The notes: generated from the sequence alone by a model not told the origin. A stretch of DNA of 64,000 nucleotides from UBA8437 sp964646205 (GCA_964646205.1 CAZYAZ010000001.1:1-64000); one strand, 5' to 3'. Numbered from the stretch's first letter, positions 28,479 through 38,027 are shown. Made by a program: numbers and translations.

Positions 28479-28829
28479 CGAGCTTCATGCTCCCCAAGGC
28501 CACGCGTCACCCGAACCGATCGACCAGCCACACGGTTCAACACCAGGTTGGCTCTCCGACCGGAGTTTGTCGTGAGCGTTTAAGCAGTATGGGAAACTCC
28601 GTTTTCTCCCAATTTTCATGTGTCTCACGGCCCATCTCCAACGGACCGCTTCAGCGGAGAACTCTACCCGGATTTCTCTTCACGAGTCAACCCCCCATCC
28701 CAGGACTCGCCATTGACCAACTCCCATCATCGGTTGCACGTGATCCACCACACCGGTCGCCTCCCACCCACAACACACCCACCGTGAATCCTCTCGGACC
28801 GGGTCCACCGCAACCCACCATGCCCCGCC
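28479..28829. other. Intergenic region without a gene
   Basis: 351 bp between ispE and the prenyltransferase-like gene, both on the minus strand. I find no convincing coding sequence, tRNA or strong terminator. A short AT-richer pocket around 28585-28625 might hold the ispE promoter, but no good -35/-10 pair could be fixed. A small hairpin (CCGCT-TC-AGCGG) near 28650 lacks a T-run. Confidence 0.6.
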
Positions 28830-29789
28830 TCAGGACAATTGCGACCGTTCTCGTGACCCCGACACCAGGGCCAACGTTCCCAGGCCGTAAAAGGTGTACT
28901 CGACATCCGCATCCGTGTCCCACGCCGCCCCCCGAAATCCGCCCGTGGGAAACTCCAACTCCTCGACGACAAACGCCTCGGCCCGTTCGTTTTTCAGCAC
29001 GCCGTCCAACTCCAGGTCCTGCACGGTCAACAACCCGGTGAAAGTCGACAGCCCATCACTGAAAGGAATCCTGGTATTGGCCAGGAAGCCGCCCTCGTCT
29101 CCACGCACCACCTTCAAGAACTCGCCCACGTCCTCGCGCAACTCCTCGTCCATTCCTCCGAGCATCACCAGCAACGCCACGGCGGCGGCCGTCGGGTTGG
29201 TGCCACTGCGTTTCATCGGTGCAATTTCTACGAAACCGCCGTCGTCACGCTGGCGGTCGTAGATGAACTGGATCATTCGATCCGGATCGGGAACACTCAT
29301 TCCCAACAATTCGTAGGCCAGGGCGACCATGAAAGAATGGTACGTGCTTCCCAGTGCTCCCTCGGTCGTGCGGGCGTAGCCACCGTCAGCCGTCCGGGTG
29401 CTCTCCAGTGATCCGGCCACCGCCTCGACAAAACCCTCATCGGCTCCTGACAACGGATCGGGTCCACCGGCCAACTGCACCACCAGCCCGGTGTAGAGCC
29501 AACTGACCAGGTCAATCACCGACAACGCCTGGGACCGACAATCCAAAACGTACCGCCCGATCCGCTCGCACTCCCCGGGGCCCAGTCCGCCCAGCATGGA
29601 CAGTCCGCGGACGGCGAAACTGGTGTAGTAAAGATCCGAGTCGCCCTCGCGACCACGGAATCCTCCATCGGGCAACTGCTGGGACAGCAGAAACTGGCGG
29701 TGACGCTCGCGGCGGTCGGAATCCAGTTCCGAAAGCCCCGTCGCCAGCCGATTGCTCAACCGCAACAGATACGGTTCGTTATTCGTCAC
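28830..29789 (-). CDS. Prenyltransferase beta-subunit-like alpha/alpha toroid protein
   Basis: Resembles the beta subunit of Rab geranylgeranyl transferase: repeats QLPDGGFRGREGDSDLYYTSFAVRGLSML, ADGGYARTTEGALGSTYHSFM, DDGGFVEIA and FPTGGFRGAAWDTDADVEYTFYG mark inner/outer helix pairs. The likely start is a GTG at 29789, four bases after the stop of the sialate esterase gene, giving 319 residues. By eye, the zinc ligands of the eukaryotic enzyme appear lost: the D-x-C pair reads D-G-L and the final His position is Tyr. A structural or non-zinc role is more likely than protein prenylation. No signal peptide. Confidence 0.75.
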   Translation of the reverse strand: MTNNEPYLLRLSNRLATGLSELDSDRRERHRQFLLSQQLPDGGFRGREGDSDLYYTSFAVRGLSMLGGLGPGECERIGRYVLDCRSQALSVIDLVSWLYTGLVVQLAGGPDPLSGADEGFVEAVAGSLESTRTADGGYARTTEGALGSTYHSFMVALAYELLGMSVPDPDRMIQFIYDRQRDDGGFVEIAPMKRSGTNPTAAAVALLVMLGGMDEELREDVGEFLKVVRGDEGGFLANTRIPFSDGLSTFTGLLTVQDLELDGVLKNERAEAFVVEELEFPTGGFRGAAWDTDADVEYTFYGLGTLALVSGSRERSQLS

Positions 29790-29793
29790 GCCA

Positions 29794-31263
29794 TCAAGGA
29801 GCCCCGGCGGGCTTCCAGTCGTCGGTTCGAAACGGTGCCACGGGAATTCCAGCCGAGTTGAACAGGTTAACAGCCGGATTGTCACCAAAGGCATACCGCA
29901 CCGCAATCGGGTCGGGCACCTCACCGGAATGGACCACCATCGACTTGCCGTCAATTCGCGCCGTCGCCGGATGAAACACCTTGTCCGGGCCGGCCACGGC
30001 AAACCCCGTCACGCTGGCTCCCGGCTTGCCTCGCACGACGAGCTTTTCGCCCACGTGATCAAATTGCACCCGCACCCGCGAATCCTCGATCGTCACCGAC
30101 CGCATCAACGGGCCCATGGGAACAATGTCCTTCCTGTATGTCATCGCGAGTGCCGCCTGGGCCAACCGGTGTCCGACGACCTGCTTGTTTTTCGGATGAA
30201 TGTCCCGGGCTTCTCCGACATCAATGGTCACTGCCATCCCTGTCGCCGCCGTCTTCAAACCCAACTGCATGCTCTCACGCATCACCGCCCACGACGTGAC
30301 CGGGTTCGGATCCACACCGCGGGCCTTGAAATTCGGCAATTGCACCCAGAAGAACGGGAAGTCCTCAGCCCCGCCCTGAGCCCATCTCTTCCGCCAGTCG
30401 CTAATCAGCAACGGCAGTTGGTGTCGATAGAGCCGGGCCGATGCCAGCGACTTGGCATTGCGCTCGCCCTGGTACCAGATCCCCCCCCGGATTCCGTAAC
30501 CGACCAGCGGCTGGATCATCCCGTTGAAGAGATTGGCCGGCTTGTTGCGATCCGGGCCGGGCTTTTTCTTCCACGGAGCAAACACCGGGGCCAGGCGGCT
30601 GTCCTTTTTCTGCACATCCAGGCTGGTCCAGGCCTCGATTGCGGTTCCGCCCCACGACGAGTTGATCAACCCCACGGGAACCCCCAGTTCCTTGTGCAGG
30701 CGACGACCAAAGTAGTACGCGGTGCCCGAGAATCCCGCCACGCTCTGGGGACTGCAGACCCGCCAGGTGCCCTGGCAATCGTCAACGGGAGCCAGCTGAG
30801 CGGATTTCTTGACGGTGAACATCCGGAGCTTCGGGAAGTTGGCCGCCGCCTGTTCCGCCTGGGCATCTTTGCAGCGACGTACCGGCATCGCCATGTTGCT
30901 CTGGCCACTGGCCAACCACACCTCACCGATCAAAACGTCTTCAATCGTCAACGTGTTTCCGGCCTGGACGACCAGGGAATGGGGGCCACCGGCGGGCAGT
31001 TCCGCCAGGGTCACTTTCCATCGTCCATCCTGGTCGGCCCTCGTGGTGTGGACCTGCTTGCCAAAAACGACTCGGACCTTCTCACCGGCCGTCGCGGTGC
31101 CCCACACCGGCACCTGGCGATCCCGTTGCAATACCATGTGGTCAGTGAAGATCCCCGCCAGCTTGGCATCCCCGTAAACGGTGCCCGGCAACAGCACTGC
31201 TACGAACACCAGTACCCAAGCCCGTGTCAGGCGATGCGTTGGTTGCAGGTCAAAGGAGGTCAT
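29794..31263 (-). CDS. Sialate O-acetylesterase (SGNH-type)
   Basis: Exported esterase removing O-acetyl groups from sialic acids or other glycans. The ATG at 31263 gives 489 residues with a signal peptide (LVFVAVLLPGTVYG). The family opening follows (AGIFTDHMVLQRDRQVPVWG), then the nucleophile block VWLASGQSNMAMPV, GVPVGLINSSWGGTAIEAW and WYQGERNA. The end, about residues 395-489, is a beta domain. In-frame codons to 31296 look non-coding. The next gene starts 4 bp downstream and is probably co-translated. It fits the polysaccharide-turnover theme of this part. Confidence 0.93.
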   Translation of the reverse strand: MTSFDLQPTHRLTRAWVLVFVAVLLPGTVYGDAKLAGIFTDHMVLQRDRQVPVWGTATAGEKVRVVFGKQVHTTRADQDGRWKVTLAELPAGGPHSLVVQAGNTLTIEDVLIGEVWLASGQSNMAMPVRRCKDAQAEQAAANFPKLRMFTVKKSAQLAPVDDCQGTWRVCSPQSVAGFSGTAYYFGRRLHKELGVPVGLINSSWGGTAIEAWTSLDVQKKDSRLAPVFAPWKKKPGPDRNKPANLFNGMIQPLVGYGIRGGIWYQGERNAKSLASARLYRHQLPLLISDWRKRWAQGGAEDFPFFWVQLPNFKARGVDPNPVTSWAVMRESMQLGLKTAATGMAVTIDVGEARDIHPKNKQVVGHRLAQAALAMTYRKDIVPMGPLMRSVTIEDSRVRVQFDHVGEKLVVRGKPGASVTGFAVAGPDKVFHPATARIDGKSMVVHSGEVPDPIAVRYAFGDNPAVNLFNSAGIPVAPFRTDDWKPAGAP

Positions 31264-31471
31264 GGTGTGGCTCCGGAAGGTGTCGAGACCGCGCAAGGGG
31301 CAAACTAGCGGCTTGTCCGGGCGATCGCAACGAGCCGCCGCCAGTCCCGGTCAACCGACTCCTCCTTTACCCGATCCCACCTCCTGCCTAACCTAGCGAC
31401 TTCGCACGCGTGCTCGAGAACAACCGACCCAACCGGTTGTTGCCAACGAGCACTGCGGGAGGTTCGCGGAC

Positions 31472-32938
31472 GTGACAACCGGCCACAGTTCGAAACCGAA
31501 ACCCGCCCCGGGCAGTCTCCGGGAACTGGTCCAGGTGGCCCTGCCACTGGTGATCAGTTCGGGTTCGGTCACGCTGATGTATGTCGTGGACCGGATCTTT
31601 TTGACCTGGCACAGTCCCGAAGCGCTGGCCGCGGCCATGCCGGCTTCGATGGTGCACTGGACCCTGCTGTCTGTCCCGTTCGGCGTGGCGATGTACACCA
31701 ACACCTTTGTCTCGCAATACGACGGAGCCCAACGGCCCGATCGCATCGCCGCCTCGCTCTGGCAGGCCATCTACCTCGCCGTCGTGGCCGGTTTTTTGCT
31801 GGCACTACTCACCCCGTTGTCCGGGCCAATTTTCGCGTGGGGCAAACACGATCCGGAAGTCCAGGCCCAGGAGGTGCGTTACCTCCGTGTCCTCTGCCTG
31901 GGCAGCCTTCCCTTTCTGCTCAGCGGAGCCCTCTCGGGTTTTTTCACCGGCCGCGGACGCACCACCGTGGTGATGTGGGTCAATGTCACCGCGTCGCTGC
32001 TGAACATCGGCCTCGACTATCTGCTCATCTTCGGCGCCGGCCCGGTTCCTGGGTGGGGCATCACCGGTGCCGCCATCGCAACCGTGTCGGCCCAGTTCAC
32101 CGCGGTGGGACTCTACGCCATCGTGTTGCTGAGGCCCGAAACGGTGAAGGAATTCGGGCTGCTGGCCAACCGGCGTTTCGACCGCGAACTGTTCGGCCGC
32201 TTCATCAAGTACGGTGTTCCCAACGGCGTGATGTCCCTGGTGGACGTGGCCGGATTCACCGTCTTCCTGCTGTTGCTCGGCCAGATCGGCTCCGATGAAC
32301 TGGCCGCCACCAACCTCGCCTTCAATATCAACTCGATGGCATTCGTTCCCATGCTCGGGGTGGGCACCGCGGTGATGACACTGGTGGGGCGACGGGTGGG
32401 CGAGGGCCGACCGCAACTGGCCATCCGAACAACCTGGACCGCCTTCGGGCTGGCCGCCGTCTACATGCTCGCATTCTCGGCACTGTATCTCAGCGTGCCC
32501 GAAATCCTGCTGATGCCCTACGCGGCGATGGCTGATGCTGAGAACTTCGCCCGGGTGCAGAAACTGGCGGTGACACTGCTGCGTTACGTCGCCGTTTACG
32601 CCTTCTTTGATGCGATCATCATCGTCTTCAGCTCGGCAGTACGCGGGGCCGGTGACACGCGGTTCGGCTTGTGGCTGACGCTGGTCGCCGCCTGGCTGGT
32701 GATGGTCCTGCCCACCTGGCTTGCCGCCCGCAACGGCATGCTGACACTGCACGTTGGCTGGATCGCCTGCACCGGTTTCATCATCACACTGGCCATCGGA
32801 TTTTTGCTGAGATTCCTCCAAGGGAAATGGCAAACCATGACCGTTCTCGAACCCGATCTCCTGACCAGCACGCGACCACTTCAAGCGGATTCACCACCGG
32901 ATTCCCAATCCAAATTCACACAGCCTCCCCAGCCATGA
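31472..32938 (+). CDS. MATE family efflux transporter
   Basis: Multidrug and toxin extrusion-type secondary exporter, 488 residues with 12 predicted helices in two repeats; the segments IDYLLIFGAGPVPGWGITGAAIATVSAQ and GVPNGVMSLVDVAGF and the second-half MAFVPMLGVGTAVMTLVGRRVGEGRP are family landmarks. The start is a GTG at 31472. The stop overlaps the ATG of the aminotransferase (ATGA, 32935-32938), so the two are translated together, which hints that the transporter moves an amino compound related to that enzyme. Substrate and coupling ion are unknown. Confidence 0.94.
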   Translation: MTTGHSSKPKPAPGSLRELVQVALPLVISSGSVTLMYVVDRIFLTWHSPEALAAAMPASMVHWTLLSVPFGVAMYTNTFVSQYDGAQRPDRIAASLWQAIYLAVVAGFLLALLTPLSGPIFAWGKHDPEVQAQEVRYLRVLCLGSLPFLLSGALSGFFTGRGRTTVVMWVNVTASLLNIGLDYLLIFGAGPVPGWGITGAAIATVSAQFTAVGLYAIVLLRPETVKEFGLLANRRFDRELFGRFIKYGVPNGVMSLVDVAGFTVFLLLLGQIGSDELAATNLAFNINSMAFVPMLGVGTAVMTLVGRRVGEGRPQLAIRTTWTAFGLAAVYMLAFSALYLSVPEILLMPYAAMADAENFARVQKLAVTLLRYVAVYAFFDAIIIVFSSAVRGAGDTRFGLWLTLVAAWLVMVLPTWLAARNGMLTLHVGWIACTGFIITLAIGFLLRFLQGKWQTMTVLEPDLLTSTRPLQADSPPDSQSKFTQPPQP

Positions 32939-34125
32939 CCGACAAAGCCCAACTCATCGACGACGCCTGGGATATCCCCGAGGGTGTCACGTACCTGAAC
33001 CACGGTTCGTTTGGTCCTGCTCCCAGGCCAGTCCGCGAGGCCCAGGCACGATGGACAGCCGAGTTGCAGCGACAGCCAATGGAATTCTTCGTCCGCCGCC
33101 TCGAGGGATTGCTGGACGAGGCCTGTGCGGCGCTGGGGCAATTCGTCGGTGCCGACGCACGCGACCTGGTGCTGGTGGACAACGCCACCGCCGGAATGAA
33201 CATCGTTGCCCGCAGCGTCGAGTTGCAACCGGGTGACCAGGTCCTGTTGACCGATCATGAATACGGAGCCGTGCGTCGGCTGTGGCAAAAGACCTGCCAG
33301 GCGGCCGGAGCCGAACTGGTCGTCCGCCGGTTGCCCTGGCCACTGCTCGAGGACGACTCGGCCGAACAACTGGTCGAACATCTCGTCGCATCGATCACCG
33401 ACCGCACGCGGTTGCTGGTCGCCAGCCATGTCACGTCGGCCACGGCCACCACGCTGCCAATCGCTGCGATCTGCCAGGCCGCCTCGCAACGCGGTGTGCC
33501 AGTCTGTGTCGACGGTCCACACGCAGTCGCCATGCTCCCGCTGGCCATCGATCAACTTGGTTGCGACTACTACACCGCCAGTTGCCACAAGTGGCTCTCG
33601 GCACCCTTTGGGAGCGGGTTCCTGTGGGTGAGACGACGACACCAGCCTCGCATCCGGCCGGCGATCACGAGTTGGGGTGGCAGTGTCGGGGGACGCGACT
33701 CGTCGTGGAAGGACGAATTCACCTGGGGCGGTACCCGTGACCCGGCCTGCTGGCTGGCGATCCCCGAGGCCATCTCGTTCCTGGAAGACCATGGGATCGA
33801 GAGCTTCCGCGATCAAACACACGACCTGGTCAACACCGCCCGGCGACAACTGCTCGAGTTGACCGGGCTGCAATCACCACTGCCCGAAAGCAGGCAGTGG
33901 TACGGGCCCATGGCCATCGTGCCCCTGCCACCCAACCCTGACGCGACGACCGGGCACGGTCACGTCGATCCGCTGCAACGGACTCTCCAGCAGCAGTTCG
34001 GGATCGAGACTCCTGTCACGACGTTGCACGAACACCGTTACATCCGCATCTCCTGCCACCTCTACAACACCGCCGCAGACATCGATCACCTGGTGGGTGC
34101 CTTGTCGGAATCGCTGCCCGGCTGA
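32935..34125 (+). CDS. PLP-dependent class V aminotransferase (isopenicillin-N-epimerase-like)
   Basis: Cytoplasmic fold-type I PLP enzyme, 396 residues. Landmarks are TYLNHGSFGPAPRPV at the N-terminus, DNATAGMNIVARS (phosphate and PLP face), VCVDGPHAVAMLPL and the Schiff-base lysine in YYTASCHKWLSAPFG. The pattern is that of the NifS-related epimerase/desulfurase branch rather than aspartate aminotransferase. The ATG overlaps the MATE stop. The last 40 bp overlap the 3' end of the convergent metallopeptidase gene (34086-34125). Substrate not assignable by eye. Confidence 0.9.
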   Translation: MTDKAQLIDDAWDIPEGVTYLNHGSFGPAPRPVREAQARWTAELQRQPMEFFVRRLEGLLDEACAALGQFVGADARDLVLVDNATAGMNIVARSVELQPGDQVLLTDHEYGAVRRLWQKTCQAAGAELVVRRLPWPLLEDDSAEQLVEHLVASITDRTRLLVASHVTSATATTLPIAAICQAASQRGVPVCVDGPHAVAMLPLAIDQLGCDYYTASCHKWLSAPFGSGFLWVRRRHQPRIRPAITSWGGSVGGRDSSWKDEFTWGGTRDPACWLAIPEAISFLEDHGIESFRDQTHDLVNTARRQLLELTGLQSPLPESRQWYGPMAIVPLPPNPDATTGHGHVDPLQRTLQQQFGIETPVTTLHEHRYIRISCHLYNTAADIDHLVGALSESLPG

Positions 34126-35411
34126 TCCGTCCCGGTCGTGATCTGGACCGTCACCGACCCGGTGTTGTCCGACAGTTCGCTCAGAAAATCATTCAACCGC
34201 AGGAACAGGATTCCCGAGGTCTCCGGCACCAGTTTCCCCTGGCTGCCCAGCGAAACCACGCGGGGCGGCTTGTCCGATGTCACCCGGTCCGGCTGCACCA
34301 CACCCACCAACCGTCCCAGCGGCAACCCGGCGTGGTAGCGAAAACTGATGCCCCCGGCCGTGCTGATCCACGGCCTGGGTTCGCGAGCCAGGATGAAACG
34401 TCCGCTGGCCGCCAACTTCACGTTCGCGCCCTTCTCGACACGCACACCGGTCGACTGCCATCCCCGATCAGCGGCCACCACCACCATCGTCCCCTCGGGG
34501 GACAACGGCGCGGATCGAACGAAACGGATCGCTGCCCGTCGGAAATCAAACCCGGGAACCATGTCTCGAGCAGCCAGTTGCCACTCGAACTGCAACACAT
34601 CCGACCGCGATCCCAGTACCCGCTCCAGGGCCGCGTCAAACTTCCCGTCACCAAGGTGCTTGCCCAGTTCCCGGAAACCGGTGCTGTACGTCGGGTGAGA
34701 TGCCAGGAAGCGGCAATACGCCCACGACCAGGCGTAGGTCTCGATCTTGCTGTGCTCGGTCGTCCACAACCGTGATATCAATTCAAAACGAGGCACCCGC
34801 CCGCGACGCACATCCCGGCGCATCATCCCCAATCGACCCCAGCCCGGGAGTTGCCGGGTATCGGTCGGCATCACGCCAAAGTGGAAACGCCCGGTCCGCG
34901 GATCGACCACGTGAGTGGCATACAGTTCCGCGGTGCCTTCCAGGTACCACGCGGGAAGCATCGGTCCACCACGGGTGGTCATGAAGCAGTGTGTCGCCTC
35001 GTGAATCATCAGGTGCCGACGGTAGTAGTCACCCTTCTGGTCCTTCATCCAGAAACGGTGCCCCTGGTGCTTGCCCGGATGATCGCCCTCCAGGAACTCC
35101 TCGATCGACCTGGGCAACAGGCCAGCCCGCGAGAAATCCTCTGGCTGGACCATCACGCAACCAATGATCCGACGCCCGGCCGAGTTGGCCGGTGGCGGAC
35201 CGAACTCCGCAACCCACGTCTTCCACGCCGTGTCGAATGCCTGGACCAGCATCCGGGCGGTCTTTGGCTGCACGTCGGTGTGCAACACGAGATGACCGGT
35301 CTCGTACCTGGTGATCTCACCGCCGGGCAACGGAAACGCCAGGACGTGCCACCCCAACACCATCACCACGGCCGGCAACAGGCGGGCAGCGATTCGACGT
35401 GGTCGGTGCAT
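34086..35411 (-). CDS. Exported zinc-metallopeptidase-like protein with C-terminal LecA-type lectin domain
   Basis: From ATG 35411 the protein has 441 residues and a signal peptide (RLLPAVVMVLGWHVLAFPL). Residues about 30-290 resemble DUF1570-like gluzincins: HEATHCFM (HExxH) followed about 16 residues on by LEGTAELYATH, giving a third ligand Glu. The final 120 residues match the galactose-binding PA-IL/LecA-like domain found in planctomycete secreted proteins: RGWQSTGVRVEKGANVKLAASG, GRLVGVV and LFLRLNDFLSELSDNTGSVTV. Expected to act outside the cytoplasm on peptide or glycopeptide; substrate unknown. It converges on the aminotransferase with a 40-bp overlap of coding ends. Confidence 0.82.
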   Translation of the reverse strand: MHRPRRIAARLLPAVVMVLGWHVLAFPLPGGEITRYETGHLVLHTDVQPKTARMLVQAFDTAWKTWVAEFGPPPANSAGRRIIGCVMVQPEDFSRAGLLPRSIEEFLEGDHPGKHQGHRFWMKDQKGDYYRRHLMIHEATHCFMTTRGGPMLPAWYLEGTAELYATHVVDPRTGRFHFGVMPTDTRQLPGWGRLGMMRRDVRRGRVPRFELISRLWTTEHSKIETYAWSWAYCRFLASHPTYSTGFRELGKHLGDGKFDAALERVLGSRSDVLQFEWQLAARDMVPGFDFRRAAIRFVRSAPLSPEGTMVVVAADRGWQSTGVRVEKGANVKLAASGRFILAREPRPWISTAGGISFRYHAGLPLGRLVGVVQPDRVTSDKPPRVVSLGSQGKLVPETSGILFLRLNDFLSELSDNTGSVTVQITTGTDQPGSDSDKAPTR

Positions 35412-35499
35412 TTGAGTTCGCCGGGTTTGGAAGCGGTGCTTTCGGCAGAGTACAATTCGTCCTGCAACGACGGAAGACCACTGCGGAACGAGAATCACC

Positions 35500-36312
35500 A
35501 TGGCCGACTTCATCTACAGCCTCAACTCGAGCACCATCCGACCAACTCCGATCCTGGAGAAGATCGCGATCGCCGGCCGGACCGGTTACGGGGCCATCGA
35601 ACTCTGGCACGATGACATCGACCTCCACCTGCTGACCGGCGGCACGCTGGCCGACATCCGCAAGGCGGCCGACGACAACGGACTGGAAGTGCCCACGACG
35701 ATCTTTCTGAAGGGCTGGTGGGACACAACCGGCGAGGAATACGAACAGGAGATCGACGAGATCAAGAGACGACTCGAACAGTCGATCGGCGTGGGAGCCA
35801 CCTACGCCATTGGCGGACCGCCGCTGGGTGAGGTCGATTTCGAACTGGGGGCCCGTCAATACGCCCGGCTGCTGGAAGTCGGACGCGAATTCGGCGTGAA
35901 ACCGATCATGGAATTCCTGGGGTTCAGCCAGCAGGTGAATTCGATCGAGGCGGCACTGCGGGTGATGCAGGGCAGTGCAGATGCCGACGCCACCACTGTC
36001 CTGGATCCATTCCACATCTACCGGGGTGGTGGCGATGTCGAATCGATCACCAAGCTGACCGCCGACCAGATCGCCATCTCGCACTTCAACGACTGCATCG
36101 ACACCAAGCCCCGTGAAGAACAACACGACCCCGACCGGGTCATGCCCGGCGACGGCATCTTTGACCTGGCCCGTTACTGCCAACTGCTCCGTGAGGTCGG
36201 CTACAACAAGTGGCTCTCGCTGGAACTCTTCCGTGAAGACCTCTGGGAACGGGACCCCGAGGAGGTCGCTCGCGAGGGACTTGAAAAAATGCAGGCCGTC
36301 GTCGAGGCCTGA
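35500..36312 (+). CDS. Sugar phosphate isomerase/epimerase (xylose-isomerase-like TIM barrel)
   Basis: TIM-barrel protein of 270 residues of the AP-endonuclease-2/xylose-isomerase-like superfamily. Metal-site acids are visible: GAIELWHDD, EFLGFS, LDPFHIYRGGGD, ISHFNDC and LSLELFREDLW. The final motif LSLELFR is typical of 2-keto-myo-inositol dehydratase (IolE-like) and related sugar isomerases. No signal peptide. It diverges from the metallopeptidase with 88 bp between starts and is followed by the convergent PL10 lyase. Substrate unknown. Confidence 0.9.
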   Translation: MADFIYSLNSSTIRPTPILEKIAIAGRTGYGAIELWHDDIDLHLLTGGTLADIRKAADDNGLEVPTTIFLKGWWDTTGEEYEQEIDEIKRRLEQSIGVGATYAIGGPPLGEVDFELGARQYARLLEVGREFGVKPIMEFLGFSQQVNSIEAALRVMQGSADADATTVLDPFHIYRGGGDVESITKLTADQIAISHFNDCIDTKPREEQHDPDRVMPGDGIFDLARYCQLLREVGYNKWLSLELFREDLWERDPEEVAREGLEKMQAVVEA

Positions 36313-36329
36313 CCTCGACACGGTATTCG

Positions 36330-37772
36330 CTATCGGCTCGCCGCGAGATAGTCGGCCAACGCGGTGATGTGCCGGACAAACACGTCGGTTGAAATCACCC
36401 GGGTCGCCTCCGGGCCGTTGCCCTGGTAACGCAGTTCACCCATCTCGACCCACGCGCCACGAGCGTCCATCGCGTTGATCGCGGTGGCCGCTCGTTGCTG
36501 GACCGCCGCGGTCAATTTCCGCGGCTTCGGGCGAACCACTCGGCTGGCATCCACCGGCTTCAACGGTCCGGCCCGCTTCGCGCGGCGCCAGGCTGCCTCG
36601 ATCGAGTCCAGGCTCGATCCAACCTGGAACCCGTAATGCGTCGGCAAATCGTCGTCGGTGTAGACCAGCTCGTACTTCATGGTGAAATACAGCGGCCGGT
36701 TGGTTTTCAATTCGTAGAACCGGGCCAGCCTCCCCTTGGAGATTTCCGAGGCCTTGAGATATTTCAACGCCGGTGACACGGCATTCAGAAAGTCCTCACG
36801 ACCGGTCTTCTGGTACAGGTAGATCAGGGTCCGCATCACCCCTTGTGACTCGCCACCGGTCACCGAAGGCGGCTCGAACTTTCGGGCCCAGGCCGGGTGC
36901 ATGTCGAGGTCGTATTGCTGGGCCCAGGCGGGTTGCGGGGCCGGCATCTGGGCCAGCAGGATGAAGTCGCCGGCCTTTTCAGCCGCGGCCTGGTACTTCG
37001 CCTTCCCGTAAATCTCCCGCGCCTCGATCATCGTCCGAACAACATCCGCGATCGAGTTGTCGTTGAAGGTGTAGAAGGTGTAGTAGCGTTTCTTGGGATA
37101 GACGCGTGACCAGGTCGACTGGTAACTCGCACGACGGACCGGAAATTTTTCCGCGACGGGAAACTCCTCGTACCGCTGGGACCACGCCCCGTTGGGAAAC
37201 TGCGCCTTGATCAGCGCCTCCAGGGCATATTCCACGGACTGGTGAACCCGGCTGTCCTTGTAGCCAAGAGCTCGATCCAGGTGCATCAGGTATCGCAGCG
37301 CCGACTGGGTGGTGTTGTCATCAAGAGTCGTGCGATTGCGACCCCGCGGATTGCCGTCAACTCGATAGGCGTAGTTCTTCCGCCGCTGCGGGTCGGTCTC
37401 GATCCGGTAGTCCCATCCCCCCGACCGCAGTTGGCCGTTGACCAGGTGGTGCCCGGCATGGACAGCCGCGTCACGAAGCACCCGGTCACCACATGTCAAC
37501 CAGGCTCCCAGCAATCCCTCGCCAACCGTCGGTGTCCCGGGTGGCTGCACCCACGACGTGCCCCGTTCAGCCTTTCCCTCGCCCTCCCGACGCGTCAGAT
37601 CCTCACTGTACCGCCACAGGTAACCACCGTCGGCCGAGACTTTTTCGCGAAAGAAACCGACCGCCTTGTGCAATGCCGCGGTGGCACTGGCCCTGGTCAA
37701 GGGCTTGGCACCGAATGCCGGCGAGGTGATCACACCCAGCAGCGCCAGTGCAATCATCGTGTGACGAACCAT
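36330..37772 (-). CDS. Exported PL10-family pectate lyase-like protein
   Basis: Signal peptide (MIALALLGVITSPAFG) followed by an alpha/alpha-toroid lyase domain; 480 residues from ATG 37772, which has GGAG 7 nt upstream. The PL10 core is clear: KAQFPNGAWSQRY, YTFNDNSIADVVRTM, LLAQMPAPQPAWAQQYDLDM, PAWARKFEPPSVTGGES and TLIYLYQKTGREDFL. The last includes the catalytic-region Arg/Asp of pectic acid lyases. Predicted to cleave polygalacturonate by beta-elimination, in keeping with the esterase and isomerase nearby; actual substrate unverified. Confidence 0.9.
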   Translation of the reverse strand: MVRHTMIALALLGVITSPAFGAKPLTRASATAALHKAVGFFREKVSADGGYLWRYSEDLTRREGEGKAERGTSWVQPPGTPTVGEGLLGAWLTCGDRVLRDAAVHAGHHLVNGQLRSGGWDYRIETDPQRRKNYAYRVDGNPRGRNRTTLDDNTTQSALRYLMHLDRALGYKDSRVHQSVEYALEALIKAQFPNGAWSQRYEEFPVAEKFPVRRASYQSTWSRVYPKKRYYTFYTFNDNSIADVVRTMIEAREIYGKAKYQAAAEKAGDFILLAQMPAPQPAWAQQYDLDMHPAWARKFEPPSVTGGESQGVMRTLIYLYQKTGREDFLNAVSPALKYLKASEISKGRLARFYELKTNRPLYFTMKYELVYTDDDLPTHYGFQVGSSLDSIEAAWRRAKRAGPLKPVDASRVVRPKPRKLTAAVQQRAATAINAMDARGAWVEMGELRYQGNGPEATRVISTDVFVRHITALADYLAASR

Positions 37773-37846
37773 CACGAGTCTCCAGTCAAAAGAAATTCTC
37801 CGGCCAGTCTAACTCGACGGTGGCACCTTTGCGCCCGCCGCATCTC

Positions 37847-37874
37847 TTGACCCACATTTCGCCAGAGATAGAAT
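37847..37874 (+). promoter_or_regulatory. Sigma-70-type promoter of tRNA-Asp
   Basis: TTGACC (37847-37852), a 16-bp spacer, and TAGAAT (37869-37874). Transcription would begin near 37881, about 30 nt ahead of the tRNA. Confidence 0.7.
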
Positions 37875-37912
37875 CGTGGCAGTCGATTCGGCCTCGGTTG
37901 GATCGATCGGTA

Positions 37913-37986
<74 letters not shown>

Positions 37987-37996
37987 CTCCTGATAA

Positions 37997-38027
37997 CCCG
38001 CCGTCGCGTCGCGACGGCGGGTTTTTT
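37997..38027 (+). terminator. Rho-independent terminator after tRNA-Asp
   Basis: Perfect 11-bp GC-rich stem, 37997-38007 pairing with 38011-38021, a 3-nt loop, then TTTTTT (38022-38027). It ends the tRNA transcript 10 nt beyond the tRNA. Confidence 0.95.
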
